Shown piece by piece: positions 32,813 through 43,042 of a stretch of DNA of 64,000 nt (the stretch's first letter is position 1; every line of letters starts with the position of its first letter). The notes beneath the pieces are model-generated. The model was given only the letters and a program-made list of their open reading frames with translations. It ran no database searches and had not been told where the DNA came from. The position numbers and the translations under genes were made by a program. Source of the DNA: Defluviicoccus sp046348835 (GTDB lineage: Bacteria; Pseudomonadota; Alphaproteobacteria; Rhodospirillales; Defluviicoccaceae); contig JAXMDM010000005.1 of NCBI GenBank assembly GCA_046348835.1, positions 231,975-295,974 of the forward strand. The letters are read 5' to 3'.

Positions 32813-34249
32813 TTATATTGCCGGCACCCAGGTTCCGTGGAGGCCGAGCGGCACCCTTGCGGGCAGGCGAAGCGTCGCCGCCGGCTCACCCGCGATGTCG
32901 GCCGCATGCAGGATTAGAAGCTGCGTCTCCAGCGTATCGCGGTCACAGGCATAGACCAGCAGATAGCCCCCATCCTCCACGTCGACGCCCGCGCTTGGAG
33001 CGGGAGCGAAGACGGCTTCTCCTAGCGCAAGTCGGGCGGTTCGTCTTTCGGCTGCGGCTCCCGTTTCCAGGTCATAGCGGACGAGGGCGTTCCAGATGCC
33101 GGGCTCGGCGGTTAGGGTCGGGTCCTTGGCGCCGGTATGGAGATACCGATGCCTTCGGCCGAGGCGGCGGTCATCGATGCGCGGAAACTCGCAGACCCGG
33201 TTATCGAGTTCGTCGATCGCCGCCCGTCCGGTGCCCAGGTGCAGCGTCATCCGATGCAGGCCGCCGGTCGCCGGCGCGGCGGCACCGAACGCCGGGTGCG
33301 ACCAGTAAGGGTAATGCAGGACAACAGCCTCGCCGCCGCCCGCTTCATAAGCATTGGCGATGTGCCACACCCAGAACGGGCCGGTGGCGAACCAGCGCAC
33401 GGCGCCCCGGCCGTCGCGGGGGATGACTGCGATGCGGGTGTCTCGCTGCGGTTCCCAGGCGAGGATATCGGCGGTTGCGAAGTCGAAGCGAAGCGGACAG
33501 ACGAGGATGACCAGGAAGCGCTCGGTGATGGCGCAGTCATGGATCATGTAGGCCGCATCGATCTCGATGGGCCGGGGGGGCTGCGACACCCGACCGTCGG
33601 CGCCGATGATCGCCCAGCTGAGGAAGGGAGGCTCGATGCCGTAGCGGAAGAGGATCATCTCGCCGGTGGCCGGGTCGATCTTTGGATGGGCGCATAGCCC
33701 GGCCGGAAGGGCGCCGAAGAAGTCCCAAGGCCCGCAAGTGGTGAGACCCTCGGTCACTTCGAAGGGAAGGTCTCCCTCCGCCAGCGCCAGCCATCGTCCG
33801 CCGTGGCGGATGATGTTGATATCGGGCATGTCGCGGAAGGGCTTTTGCGCCAGGTCCGGCCCCACCTCGTCGGCGGAGGGGCTGATCGGGGTCATGACTC
33901 CGCCCCACAGCGCCCGCCCGGCCTTTTCCTCGGCAAGTAGGGTGGGGGTCCGCACATAGCGGTTCCGGTAGCTGGCGTGTCCGGCGTTGAACCGGATCGC
34001 ATGGATCATGCCGTCGCCGTCGAGCGGATAGGTATAGGAGCCGATGGGAGGGAAGCGCGGGTTGGGGCCGTTGCGCAGATAAGTTCCGACGAGATCGCCC
34101 GGAATCGACCCTTGCACCACGGCACAGGGAGCGTCGGTGAGCTCCGCGCTGACCGGAGCGAAGACGCCGTTGAGCTGCGGTACGGCAGCGGGGTCGAAGG
34201 ATTCACGCATGGGCGGTATCAGCATCGGCACCGCAGCCGATGCGGTCAA
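32813..34249 (-). CDS. Carotenoid oxygenase (RPE65/CCD family)
   Basis: The product is 478 residues. The four iron-binding histidines are visible in LCAHPKID, MIHDCAI, VWHIANAYEAGG and the C-terminal LGLHGTWVP, the family's beta-propeller arrangement. These enzymes cleave a carotenoid or stilbene double bond with oxygen. The substrate is not evident: carotenoid and lignostilbene cleavage are both possible, and no carotenoid synthesis genes are nearby. The start at 34249 is used, with MLIPPM at 34225 as an alternative. It may be the first gene of the minus-strand string with the MFS, GH31 and DUF6209-like genes. Confidence 0.88.
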   Translation of the reverse strand: MTASAAVPMLIPPMRESFDPAAVPQLNGVFAPVSAELTDAPCAVVQGSIPGDLVGTYLRNGPNPRFPPIGSYTYPLDGDGMIHAIRFNAGHASYRNRYVRTPTLLAEEKAGRALWGGVMTPISPSADEVGPDLAQKPFRDMPDINIIRHGGRWLALAEGDLPFEVTEGLTTCGPWDFFGALPAGLCAHPKIDPATGEMILFRYGIEPPFLSWAIIGADGRVSQPPRPIEIDAAYMIHDCAITERFLVILVCPLRFDFATADILAWEPQRDTRIAVIPRDGRGAVRWFATGPFWVWHIANAYEAGGGEAVVLHYPYWSHPAFGAAAPATGGLHRMTLHLGTGRAAIDELDNRVCEFPRIDDRRLGRRHRYLHTGAKDPTLTAEPGIWNALVRYDLETGAAAERRTARLALGEAVFAPAPSAGVDVEDGGYLLVYACDRDTLETQLLILHAADIAGEPAATLRLPARVPLGLHGTWVPAI

Positions 34250-34386
34250 GCCTGATCAAAGGAGGGCGACGGTGCCGGCACCTGGCGCTTCGCGCGGGTT
34301 GTGGTGCCGAATCCCAGGGCCTATCCTGACCGCATATGACCGCAGGGGCTGGTTTAGCAAGACCCCGACGCAACGGAGGGAATGGC

Positions 34387-35514
34387 GTGATCCTGACCGA
34401 TGAGCAAACTCAGATTCGTGACATGGCCCGGGACTTCGCGCGCGAACGCCTCGCTCCGTTCGCCGCCGAGTGGGACCGGAACCAGACCTTTCCCGCCGAG
34501 GCGCTAAAGGAGATGGGAGAACTGGGGTTCTTCGGCATGCTGATGCCGGAGGCGTTTGGCGGCTCCGCCATCGGCCAGGTGGCCTATACCTTGGCGTTGG
34601 AGGAGATCGCCAGCGGCGATGGCGCCTGTTCGACAATCATGAGCGTGCACAACTCGGTCGCCTGCATGCCCATTCTCAAGTTCGGCAGCGAGGCGCAGAA
34701 GCAGCGGTTCCTGCCGAAGATGGTCAGCGGTGAGTGGATCGGCGGTTTCGCCTTGACCGAGCCGCAGGCGGGGTCCGACGCCGCAGGCCTGAAGGTGCGG
34801 GCCAGGCAGGACGGCGATGACTACCTCCTCTCCGGGACCAAGCAGTTCATTACCTCGGGCAAGAACGGCCAGTTGATCATCGCCTTCGTGGTGACCGATC
34901 CCGACGCCGGCAAGAAGGGGATCACCGCCTTCATCGTTCCCACCGATACGCCGGGGTACGAGGTGGCCCGAGTGGAAGAAAAGCTCGGGCAGCACGCCTC
35001 GGACACCTGCCAGATCGTCTTCAACGACATGCGGCTGTCGGCCGACCTGCGGCTCGGCGAGGAGGGCGAAGGATACAAGATTGCGCTATCCAATCTCGAA
35101 GGCGGGCGGATCGGCATCGCTGCCCAGTCCATCGGCATGGCGCGCGCCGCCTTCGAAGCAGCCCGCGCCTACGCCGGCGAACGGATCGCCTTCGGTCGGC
35201 CGTTGATCGATCACCAGGCGATCGCCTTCCGCTTGGCGGATATGGCGACGCAGACCACGGTGGCGCGGCAGATGGTTCTCCATGCCGCGGCCCTGCGCGA
35301 GGCGGGCCAGCCGTGCATCGTCGAGGCGTCGATGGCGAAACTGTTCGCCTCGGAGATGGCCGAGAAGGTCTGCTCTGCCGCGATCCAGATTCATGGCGGC
35401 TACGGGTATCTCGCCGACTTCCCGGTGGAGCGCATCTACCGGGACGTGCGGGTGTGCCAGATCTACGAGGGAACCAGCGAGGTGCAGCGGATGGTGATCG
35501 CGCGGAGTCTATGA
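34387..35514 (+). CDS. Acyl-CoA dehydrogenase, isobutyryl/short-chain type
   Basis: I prefer the GTG at 34387, with GGAGGGA 7 nt upstream, giving about 375 residues. The ATG at 34336 would add 17 residues with no ribosome site. FALTEPQAGSDAAG near residue 120 binds FAD and substrate, ISNLEGGRIGIAAQ is read as LSNLEGGRIGIAAQ near 235, and YEGTSEVQRM at the C terminus carries the catalytic Glu of short-chain enzymes. Length and motifs fit isobutyryl-CoA or short branched-chain dehydrogenase. The IcmF gene nearby would interconvert isobutyryl- and butyryl-CoA, which supports a branched-chain substrate. Confidence 0.85.
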   Translation: MILTDEQTQIRDMARDFARERLAPFAAEWDRNQTFPAEALKEMGELGFFGMLMPEAFGGSAIGQVAYTLALEEIASGDGACSTIMSVHNSVACMPILKFGSEAQKQRFLPKMVSGEWIGGFALTEPQAGSDAAGLKVRARQDGDDYLLSGTKQFITSGKNGQLIIAFVVTDPDAGKKGITAFIVPTDTPGYEVARVEEKLGQHASDTCQIVFNDMRLSADLRLGEEGEGYKIALSNLEGGRIGIAAQSIGMARAAFEAARAYAGERIAFGRPLIDHQAIAFRLADMATQTTVARQMVLHAAALREAGQPCIVEASMAKLFASEMAEKVCSAAIQIHGGYGYLADFPVERIYRDVRVCQIYEGTSEVQRMVIARSL

Positions 35515-35568
35515 TCCGCGCGGATCACTCCCCTTACCTCGCTGTCTCAATTCCCTGCCGGCGGTCCC

Positions 35569-37287
35569 TTACACCTTCTCCACCGCCTCTTCGCGGGCCT
35601 TCTTCAGCTCCGGGAAATCGTCTTCCCAAAACTCGAGATCGCCGCGTTCGTCGCTCTTCCGCCGCCGGTCTTCCTGCACCCGCAACTCGACGCGACGGAT
35701 CTTGCCCGAGATCGTCTTTGGCAGTTCGGCGAACTCGATTCGTCGGATCCGCTTGTAGGGGGCAAGCCGGCCGCGGACGAACCTGAGGATGTCCTCGGCC
35801 AACTCGGGACTGGGCTCGCGGCCGGTGACCAGGGTCACCACCGCCTTCGGCACCGAAAGCCGGACCGGATCCGGGCTTGGCACCACCGCCGCCTCAGCCA
35901 CCGCCTCGTGCTCGATCAGGACGCTCTCCAGCTCGAACGGGCTGATGCGGTAGTCGGACGCCTTGAACACGTCGTCGGCCCGGCCGACGTAGGTGATGTA
36001 GCCGTCGGCATCGCGCATCGCGACGTCGCCGGTCCGGTAGTATCCGCCAGCGGTGACCTGGGCCGTTTTGTCCGGGTCATCCATGTAGCCCAGCATCAGC
36101 CCGGTCGGGCGCGGATCGAGGGCCAGCGTAATTTCGCCTTCGTCCGCCGGGTGGTCGTCCGCGTCGAGAAGCACTACCCGGTACCCCGGCAGCGGCCGCC
36201 CCATCGAGCCCAGCCGTAGCTTCTGGCCCGGTGAGTTGCCGATCTGGCAGGTGGTCTCGGTCTGGCCGTAGCCGTCGCGCAAGCGTAGTCCCCAGGCTTT
36301 CTCCACCTGCTCGATCACTTCCGGGTTCAGCGGTTCGCCGGCGCCCACAACTTCCCGCAGCTTCACCGGAAACGCCGCCATGTCCTCCTGGATCAGCATC
36401 CGCCAGACCGTCGGCGGCGCGCACAGCGTCGTTACCCCGCACCGGGAGATCACCTCGAGGACCGCCTTGGCGTTGAACCGGGCCTGATTATAAATGAAGA
36501 TCGTCGCCCCGGCGTTCCACGGCGCAAAGAAGCAGCTCCAGGCATGCTTGGCCCAGCCCGGCGAGCTGATATTCAGATGAATGTCGCCCTCTCTCAAGCC
36601 GATCCAGTACATTGTCGACAGGTGTCCGACCGGATAGCTCTGGTGCGAATGCTCCACCAGCTTCGGCTTCGCCGTGGTGCCGGAGGTAAAGTAGAGGAGT
36701 AGGGGATCGGTCGCCTTGGTCATCCCGTCGGCGACGAATTCGTCCGAGGCATTGGCGACATTCGCATAGGCCGTCCACCCATCGACGCTATCGCCGACGA
36801 CGACCCGTGTGTAGCTGCCGGGAATATCGGAAAACTTGGCGACGTCGGCGGCGCCAACCACGACGTGGCGAACGGCACCGCGATCGAAGCGGTCGAGTAG
36901 ATCGTCGCGGGTCAGCAGCGTCGTTGCCGGAATGATCACCGCCCCCAGTTTCGTTGCCGCCAGCATCACTTCCCACAGGGGGGGTACGTTGTTGAGCATC
37001 AGGAGGATGCGATCACCCCGGGAGACGCCAAGGCTGCGCAAGAAATTGGCCGTCCGGTTCGATCGGCTGGAAAGCTGGGCAAAGCTGAGCGTGGTCTCGG
37101 ATCCGTCCTCGTTAACCACCCATAACGCCGGACGATCGTTGCCGCGGGCGTAGGCATCGAAATAGTCGAGTGCCCAATTAAAGTTTTCCAGCTGCGGCCA
37201 TCGGAACTCGCGATATGCGGTCTCGTAATCGTCTCTATGGGTGAAAAGGAAATTTCGCGCGTCGAGGAAAGTATCCGTGGCTGTCAT
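35569..37287 (-). CDS. AMP-forming acyl-CoA synthetase
   Basis: The product is about 571 residues from the ATG at 37287, which has GAGGAGGGAA 8 nt before it. Motifs in order: LLYFTSGTTAKPKLVEHSH (phosphate loop, about residue 185), DGYGQTETT (about 330), YRTGDVA and DGYITYVGRADD (about 420), and the C-terminal PKTISGKIRR whose Lys completes adenylation. It activates a free fatty or branched acid as acyl-AMP, then acyl-CoA. It resembles medium-chain or acetoacetyl-type ligases. It diverges from the DmdC-like gene. The C-terminal 35 residues are rich in Arg, Lys and Glu. Confidence 0.88.
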   Translation of the reverse strand: MTATDTFLDARNFLFTHRDDYETAYREFRWPQLENFNWALDYFDAYARGNDRPALWVVNEDGSETTLSFAQLSSRSNRTANFLRSLGVSRGDRILLMLNNVPPLWEVMLAATKLGAVIIPATTLLTRDDLLDRFDRGAVRHVVVGAADVAKFSDIPGSYTRVVVGDSVDGWTAYANVANASDEFVADGMTKATDPLLLYFTSGTTAKPKLVEHSHQSYPVGHLSTMYWIGLREGDIHLNISSPGWAKHAWSCFFAPWNAGATIFIYNQARFNAKAVLEVISRCGVTTLCAPPTVWRMLIQEDMAAFPVKLREVVGAGEPLNPEVIEQVEKAWGLRLRDGYGQTETTCQIGNSPGQKLRLGSMGRPLPGYRVVLLDADDHPADEGEITLALDPRPTGLMLGYMDDPDKTAQVTAGGYYRTGDVAMRDADGYITYVGRADDVFKASDYRISPFELESVLIEHEAVAEAAVVPSPDPVRLSVPKAVVTLVTGREPSPELAEDILRFVRGRLAPYKRIRRIEFAELPKTISGKIRRVELRVQEDRRRKSDERGDLEFWEDDFPELKKAREEAVEKV

Positions 37288-37650
37288 CGGGTGTTCCCTC
37301 CTCAGGGTGTTTGTTAAGTAATTGATCTTGTGCCTTTGATGAGAAGCCGCGGCCATTTTCCCCGGTTGGCCGCGTGCGCCGCTCGATGGCATGAGCAGCA
37401 GTATGCGCCGAATCCCCTGTCTTGTAATCGTCCCCGTGCGCCAGTACGCCAGGGACCAGCGGTCTCCGACCCGACAAGGTGCGCTAGAAGCGCCGGAGGA
37501 AAGGGTTTATCCTGTGGACTGCCCATCCTGGGCCCTCGCGCGGCTCGAACTTCCGGACCGAATGCGCCTCCAGCCGCAAAGCCGGATGAGGATCGGCAAA
37601 CGAACCCAACCGGCCACGGGGAAGGGCCGTAGAATAAGGGCGACCGGGTC
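37288..37650. other. Divergent intergenic region, no gene seen
   Basis: This 363-bp stretch separates the divergent acyl-CoA synthetase and DmdC-like genes and should hold promoters for both. I find no reading frame or RNA fold I can support. The only site I rely on is the GAGGAGGGAA ribosome site of the synthetase at its left edge. Confidence 0.4.
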
Positions 37651-39447
37651 ATGACCACATACACGGCACCGCTGCGCGACATGCGCTTCGTCATGGAAGA
37701 GTTGTGCGGGATGGGGGAGATCGCGACGCTCCCCGGTCTAGCCGATGCCACGCCTGATCTGGTGGCCGCTGTCCTCGAGGAAGCGGCCAAGGTGGCGGGC
37801 GAGGTGCTGGCGCCGATCAATCAGCAGGGCGACGTCGAGGGCTCGCGGCTGGTGGACGGACACGTCACCACGCCTCCGGGGTGGAAGGAGGCCTACACCA
37901 CCTTCATCGAAGGGGGCTGGAACGGGGCCGTCAACGAGCCCGAATGGGGCGGTATGGGGCTGCCGTGGCTGGTCAATGTGGCGGTGCAGGAGATGTTCCA
38001 GGGTGCCAACATGGCATTCTCGCTGTGTCCGATGCTCACCCAGGGCGCCATCGAAGCGATCAGCTTGAACGGCTCGGAGGAGCTCAAGCAGCGGTTCCTG
38101 CCGAAAATGGTGGCCGGCGAGTGGACCGGCACGATGAACCTGACCGAGCCGCAGGCGGGCTCCGATCTTGGTGCGGTGCGGACTCGGGCCGAGCGCGCCG
38201 AGGGCCATTACCTCATCTCGGGCCAGAAAATCTTCATCACCTACGGCGATCACGATCTGACCGCCAACATCATCCATCTGGTCTTGGCCCGGACTCCGGA
38301 CGCACCCCCCGGGGTGAAGGGCATATCGCTGTTCGTGGTGCCGAAGTTTATCGACGATGGCAACGGCGCGGCACCGCGCCCCAACGATGTTCAGTGCGTC
38401 TCCATCGAACACAAGCTCGGGATTCATGCCAGCCCCACCGCGGTGATGTCGTTCGGGGACCGGGGCGGCGCCGTCGGCTACCTGGTCGGCGAGGAGAACC
38501 GGGGCCTTGAGTATATGTTCGTGATGATGAACCTGGAGCGGCTGGTGGTGGGCCTCCAGGCGCTCGGCGTTTCCGAGCGCGCTTACCAGCAGGCGGTCGC
38601 CTATGCTCGCGAACGCATCCAGGGCCAGCCGATCGGGAGCCGGGCGGGCGAGCGACTACCCATTATTCACCATCCCGGCATCCGCCGCGAACTGATGCTG
38701 ATGCGGGCCGAAATCGAGGCGATGAGGGCGGTGGCCTACGCGGCGGGCCGGGCCAGCGATCTCTACTACCGCCACCCCGATGCGGACGAGCGGGCCCGCA
38801 ATAAGGCGCGGCTCGACCTATTGACGCCGGTGGTCAAGGGATGGTGCACCGAGCGCTCGGTCGATCTCACCTCGATCAACATTCAAATCCACGGCGGAAT
38901 GGGGTACGTCGAGGAGACCGGAGCCAGCCAGTACTTCCGCGACGCCCGGATCACCTCGATCTACGAGGGAACGACCGCCATTCAGGCCAACGATCTGGTG
39001 GGACGGAAGATCATCCGCGACGAGGCCAAAACTGCCCGGGCGTTGTTTCAGGAGATGCAGAACCTCGACCCCGCCCTCGCCTCCAATGCGGACCCGGCAG
39101 CGCCGGTGATCCGCGCCGCCCTGAAGGCGGGCGTTGACGAGGCGTCGCGGGTGGTTGACTGGGTGCTCGAAGCCCATCGGCGCGACCCGCGTCTTCCGGC
39201 GGCGGCATCCATCTCCGTCTTGCTCCTGTTCGGGACATTGGCGGGAGGCTACGAGATGGCGCGGGCCGCCCTGGCGGCAGGGCAGCGGCTGGCCGATGGC
39301 GGCGCGGGCGATCCCGACTTCCTCGCCGCCAAGATCGCCACCGCCCGCTTTTACGCACAGCAGGTGATGCCGAGGATCGGCGCGCTCGGCCGCGCCATCG
39401 TCGACGGATCGGAGACGGCGCTGGCGCTCGATACGGAACTTTTCTAG
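37651..39447 (+). CDS. Long acyl-CoA dehydrogenase, DmdC-like
   Basis: The product is 598 residues, longer than ordinary acyl-CoA dehydrogenases, with the extra C-terminal helical region (about 465-598) of the DmdC (3-methylmercaptopropionyl-CoA dehydrogenase) and FadE-like group. MNLTEPQAGSDLG near residue 162 and SIYEGTTAIQANDLVGRK near 435 hold the FAD-binding and catalytic Glu regions. Whether it works on methylmercaptopropionyl-CoA or another short or branched acyl-CoA is unknown; no dmdA or dmdD is visible here. It leads into icmF about 90 bp later on the same strand, so a shared branched-acyl pathway is plausible. Confidence 0.83.
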   Translation: MTTYTAPLRDMRFVMEELCGMGEIATLPGLADATPDLVAAVLEEAAKVAGEVLAPINQQGDVEGSRLVDGHVTTPPGWKEAYTTFIEGGWNGAVNEPEWGGMGLPWLVNVAVQEMFQGANMAFSLCPMLTQGAIEAISLNGSEELKQRFLPKMVAGEWTGTMNLTEPQAGSDLGAVRTRAERAEGHYLISGQKIFITYGDHDLTANIIHLVLARTPDAPPGVKGISLFVVPKFIDDGNGAAPRPNDVQCVSIEHKLGIHASPTAVMSFGDRGGAVGYLVGEENRGLEYMFVMMNLERLVVGLQALGVSERAYQQAVAYARERIQGQPIGSRAGERLPIIHHPGIRRELMLMRAEIEAMRAVAYAAGRASDLYYRHPDADERARNKARLDLLTPVVKGWCTERSVDLTSINIQIHGGMGYVEETGASQYFRDARITSIYEGTTAIQANDLVGRKIIRDEAKTARALFQEMQNLDPALASNADPAAPVIRAALKAGVDEASRVVDWVLEAHRRDPRLPAAASISVLLLFGTLAGGYEMARAALAAGQRLADGGAGDPDFLAAKIATARFYAQQVMPRIGALGRAIVDGSETALALDTELF

Positions 39448-39539
39448 GGGGCGCCCGCCGCCAGCTCTCTCGGAGCGCGGGCAGGAGGCCGGCGCGGATC
39501 GGGGAGCAAACGAGCGGCGAGGCACCAGTGGAGGTGGAC

Positions 39540-42500
39540 ATGCCTGATGACGTAGTGGTGATGGATCGGCAATCCGACGAGCTAGCGCCGGCCAAGGTAC
39601 GCGGTCCGGTGCGCTTCGTGACCGCGGCCAGTCTGTTCGATGGCCACGACGCGGCGATCAACATCGTCCGCCGGGTCCTCCAGGGCAGCGGGGCCGAGGT
39701 CATTCACCTCGGTCACAACCGGTCGGTGGAGGAAATCGTCACCGCGGCGCTGCAGGAGGACGTCCACGGCATCGCCCTCAGCTCGTACCAGGGCGGGCAC
39801 ATGGAATTCTTCAAGTACATGATCGACCTGCTGCGCGATCGCGGCGGTGCCGAGATCCGGGTGTTCGGCGGCGGCGGCGGGGTGATCGTGCCGGAAGAGG
39901 TGGCGGAGCTGCATGCCTACGGCGTCGCCCGCATCTACACCCCCGAGGATGGCCGGCGACTGGGCCTGCAGGGCATGATCGACGATATGATCCGCATCTG
40001 CGGGTTCTCTCTCTCGGAGACGGTGCCCGACGATTTGTGCGCCCTGGCCGACGGCAACGTCCGCCACCTCGCCCGGGTGATCACCGCGCTCGAAGACGGC
40101 GTGCTCGACGAAGCGCGGCGCGACGAACTGCACGCGTTGGCCCACCGCCGGGGCGTTGTGCCGGTGCTGGGCGTCACCGGCACCGGTGGCGCCGGCAAGT
40201 CGTCCCTTACCGATGAGTTGATCCGCCGGTTCCGCATGTATTCGGAGGAACCGAAGATCGCCGTGATCGCCATCGATCCGTCGCGACGGAAAACCGGCGG
40301 TGCGCTGTTGGGCGACCGCATCCGCATGAACGCCATCAATGGGGACAATATCTATGTGCGATCCCTCGCCACCCGATCGCCCAACACGGAGGTGCCGGAG
40401 GCACTGAAGGACATGATCGTCGCCTGCAAGGCGGCGGGTTTCCAGTTGGTGATCGTGGAAACGCCCGGCATCGGCCAGGGCGATGCCGGGATCGTGCCGT
40501 TCGTCGACATGTCGCTCTACGTGATGACGCCGGAGTTCGGCGCCGCCTCGCAGCTCGAGAAAATCGACATGCTCGACTTTGCCGACATCGTGTCGATCAA
40601 CAAGTTCGACCGCCAGGGGGCTCAGGACGCCTTACGCGACGTCGCCAAGCAGCTCCAGCGTAACCGTCAGGCGTTCTCGGTGCCGGTGGACGAGATGCCG
40701 GTCTTCGGCACGATGTCGTCCCGATTCAACGACATGGGCGTTACGGCGCTCTATCACGAACTCGTCCGCCAGTTCAACGACAAGAGCCTTGGACGCTGGC
40801 AGACGACCGCTCCGGTTATACATGTCAAGCACGCCGAGCCGGGCGCGGGCATCGTCCCGGCCGCCCGCCGGCGGTACCTGGCAGAGGTGGCCGATGCCGT
40901 CCGCGACTACCACGCCGCCGTGCGCGCCCAGGTGGCTACCGCCCGCAAGCGGCAGGCGCTGCGCCAGGCGAAGGAGCTATTGGCGTCGGCGAGCAAGGCG
41001 ACGGATGATGTGGAGACGCTGCTGGGGACGCAGGACAAGGCCCTCGATCCGCGGTGCCGCAAGCTCTTGGAGATGTGGCCGACGGTCAAGGAGGCCTATT
41101 CGGGCGACGAGTACGTCGTGCGGATGCGCGACAAGGAGACCCGCACAGCGTTGGCGAGACAGTCGCTGTCCGGCACCCGCATTCCGAAGGTAGCGCTGCC
41201 GAAGTTCGAAGATGACGGCGAAATCTTGAAGTGGCTCCTGAAGGAGAATGTCCCCGGAGCCTTTCCCTTCACCGCCGGTGTCTTCTCGTTTAGGCGCGAA
41301 GGCGAGGATCCGACGCGGATGTTCGCCGGCGAAGGCGACCCGTTTCGCACCAATCGCCGGTTCAAGTTCCTGGCCAAGGATATGCCGGCGCAGCGGCTGT
41401 CCACCGCCTTCGACTCGGTGACCCTCTACGGCTTCGATCCGGACGAGCGGCCGGACATCTACGGTAAGGTCGGCAACTCCGGCGTGTCCATCGCCACCCT
41501 CGACGATCTGAAGGCGCTCTATGACGGCTTCGATCTGTGCGATCCGCGGACGTCGGTTTCGATGACCATCAACGGCCCGGCGCCATCGATCCTAGCGATG
41601 TTTTTCAATGTTGCCATCGATCAGCAGATCACGCGGTTCGAGAGTGAAAACGCCAGACGGCCCACCGAGGACGAAGTCCTTAAGATTCGCGATTGGGTAA
41701 TGAAGAACGTGCGTGGCACGGTTCAGGCCGACATCCTCAAGGAAGACCAGGGACAAAACACCTGCATCTTCTCTACCGAGTTCGCGCTAAAGATGATGGC
41801 CGATATCCAGGAGTATTTCGTTCATCACCAGGTGCGCAACTTCTATTCCGTGTCAATTTCCGGCTATCACATTGCCGAGGCTGGCGCCAACCCCATCAGC
41901 CAGCTCGCCTTCACCCTCGCCAACGGCTTCACCTACGTGGAGGCGTATCTGGCGCGGGGCATGCACATCGACGACTTCGCCCCCAACCTGTCGTTCTTCT
42001 TCTCCGCCGGGATGGAGCCGGAATACGCGGTCATGGGCCGGGTCGCCCGTCGCATCTGGTCGACCGCCATGCGGTTCAAGTACGGCGCCAACGAGCGGTC
42101 GCAGAAACTCAAATACCATACCCAGACCTCTGGCCGCTCGCTCCACGCCCAGGAGTACGCGTTCAACGACATCCGGACGACGTTGCAGGCGCTGATCGCC
42201 ACCTACGACAGCACCAACAGCCTTCATACCAATGCCTATGACGAGGCGATCACCACACCGACGGAAGAGAGCGTCCGGCGTGCCCTGGCGATCCAGATGA
42301 TCATCAACCAGGAGTGGGGGCTCTCCAAGAACGAGAACCCCAACCAGGGGTCGTTTATTATCGAGGAGTTGACCGACCTGGTGGAAGAGGCGGTGCTGTG
42401 CGAGTTCGAGCGCATATCGGCCCGCGGCGGCGTGCTGGGGGCGATGGAAACCGGCTATCAGCGCGGTAAGATTCAGGACGAGTCGCTCTACTACGAACGC

Positions 42501-42809
42501 CTCAAGCACGATGGCTCGTATCCGATTATCGGCGTCAACACCTTTGTCGACCCCGCCGGTGGCGAACTGCCGACGCCGGAATTGGCACGCTCCACCGAGG
42601 ACGAGAAGCAAAGCCAGCTCCGCCGGCTGCGGGACTTCCACGGGCGCAGTGCAGGCCAGGCGGCGGCTATGGTGAGCCGGCTGAAAGAGACGGCCGTCGC
42701 CGGGGGCAACATCTTCGAGGTGCTCGTGGACGCGGTCCGGGTGCTTTCCCTGGGCGAGATCAGCGACGCCCTGTTTGCCGTCGGCGGCAAATACCGAAGA
42801 AGCATGTAG
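39540..42809 (+). CDS. icmF: Fused isobutyryl-CoA mutase IcmF
   Basis: The product is about 1089 residues from the ATG at 39540 (GGAGG just before); a GTG at 39528 would add four residues. Order: B12-binding domain with SLFDGHD (H36 the expected cobalt ligand) and SSYQGGHMEFF; a G-protein chaperone domain with the P-loop VTGTGGAGKSSLTDEL near residue 210; a linker; and the acyl-CoA mutase TIM barrel to the C terminus. IcmF interconverts isobutyryl-CoA and n-butyryl-CoA with adenosylcobalamin, its own GTPase protecting the cofactor; some members prefer isovaleryl- or pivalyl-CoA. The adjacent dehydrogenases and ligase fit use of branched acids. Confidence 0.95.
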   Translation: MPDDVVVMDRQSDELAPAKVRGPVRFVTAASLFDGHDAAINIVRRVLQGSGAEVIHLGHNRSVEEIVTAALQEDVHGIALSSYQGGHMEFFKYMIDLLRDRGGAEIRVFGGGGGVIVPEEVAELHAYGVARIYTPEDGRRLGLQGMIDDMIRICGFSLSETVPDDLCALADGNVRHLARVITALEDGVLDEARRDELHALAHRRGVVPVLGVTGTGGAGKSSLTDELIRRFRMYSEEPKIAVIAIDPSRRKTGGALLGDRIRMNAINGDNIYVRSLATRSPNTEVPEALKDMIVACKAAGFQLVIVETPGIGQGDAGIVPFVDMSLYVMTPEFGAASQLEKIDMLDFADIVSINKFDRQGAQDALRDVAKQLQRNRQAFSVPVDEMPVFGTMSSRFNDMGVTALYHELVRQFNDKSLGRWQTTAPVIHVKHAEPGAGIVPAARRRYLAEVADAVRDYHAAVRAQVATARKRQALRQAKELLASASKATDDVETLLGTQDKALDPRCRKLLEMWPTVKEAYSGDEYVVRMRDKETRTALARQSLSGTRIPKVALPKFEDDGEILKWLLKENVPGAFPFTAGVFSFRREGEDPTRMFAGEGDPFRTNRRFKFLAKDMPAQRLSTAFDSVTLYGFDPDERPDIYGKVGNSGVSIATLDDLKALYDGFDLCDPRTSVSMTINGPAPSILAMFFNVAIDQQITRFESENARRPTEDEVLKIRDWVMKNVRGTVQADILKEDQGQNTCIFSTEFALKMMADIQEYFVHHQVRNFYSVSISGYHIAEAGANPISQLAFTLANGFTYVEAYLARGMHIDDFAPNLSFFFSAGMEPEYAVMGRVARRIWSTAMRFKYGANERSQKLKYHTQTSGRSLHAQEYAFNDIRTTLQALIATYDSTNSLHTNAYDEAITTPTEESVRRALAIQMIINQEWGLSKNENPNQGSFIIEELTDLVEEAVLCEFERISARGGVLGAMETGYQRGKIQDESLYYERLKHDGSYPIIGVNTFVDPAGGELPTPELARSTEDEKQSQLRRLRDFHGRSAGQAAAMVSRLKETAVAGGNIFEVLVDAVRVLSLGEISDALFAVGGKYRRSM

Positions 42810-43042
42810 TCATTGCGGTAACACCTGTCCTGCGCAGGTCCTGCGTGCGATTGGGAGGTATCCAAGAACGAAAATCGTCCGACGCTTCAGTTCTCATCCT
42901 GACCCAGCCGTTTTGCCATAGATCTCGTGGCGATATACCCGATTGAGCGGGTGCAACCACCCATTGTTGGTGTTACACTCCTCCATCGCCCCGAGCGATT
43001 GCGCTTGAGTTACAGAGGGTCAATAACGGGTGGAGGGAACAG

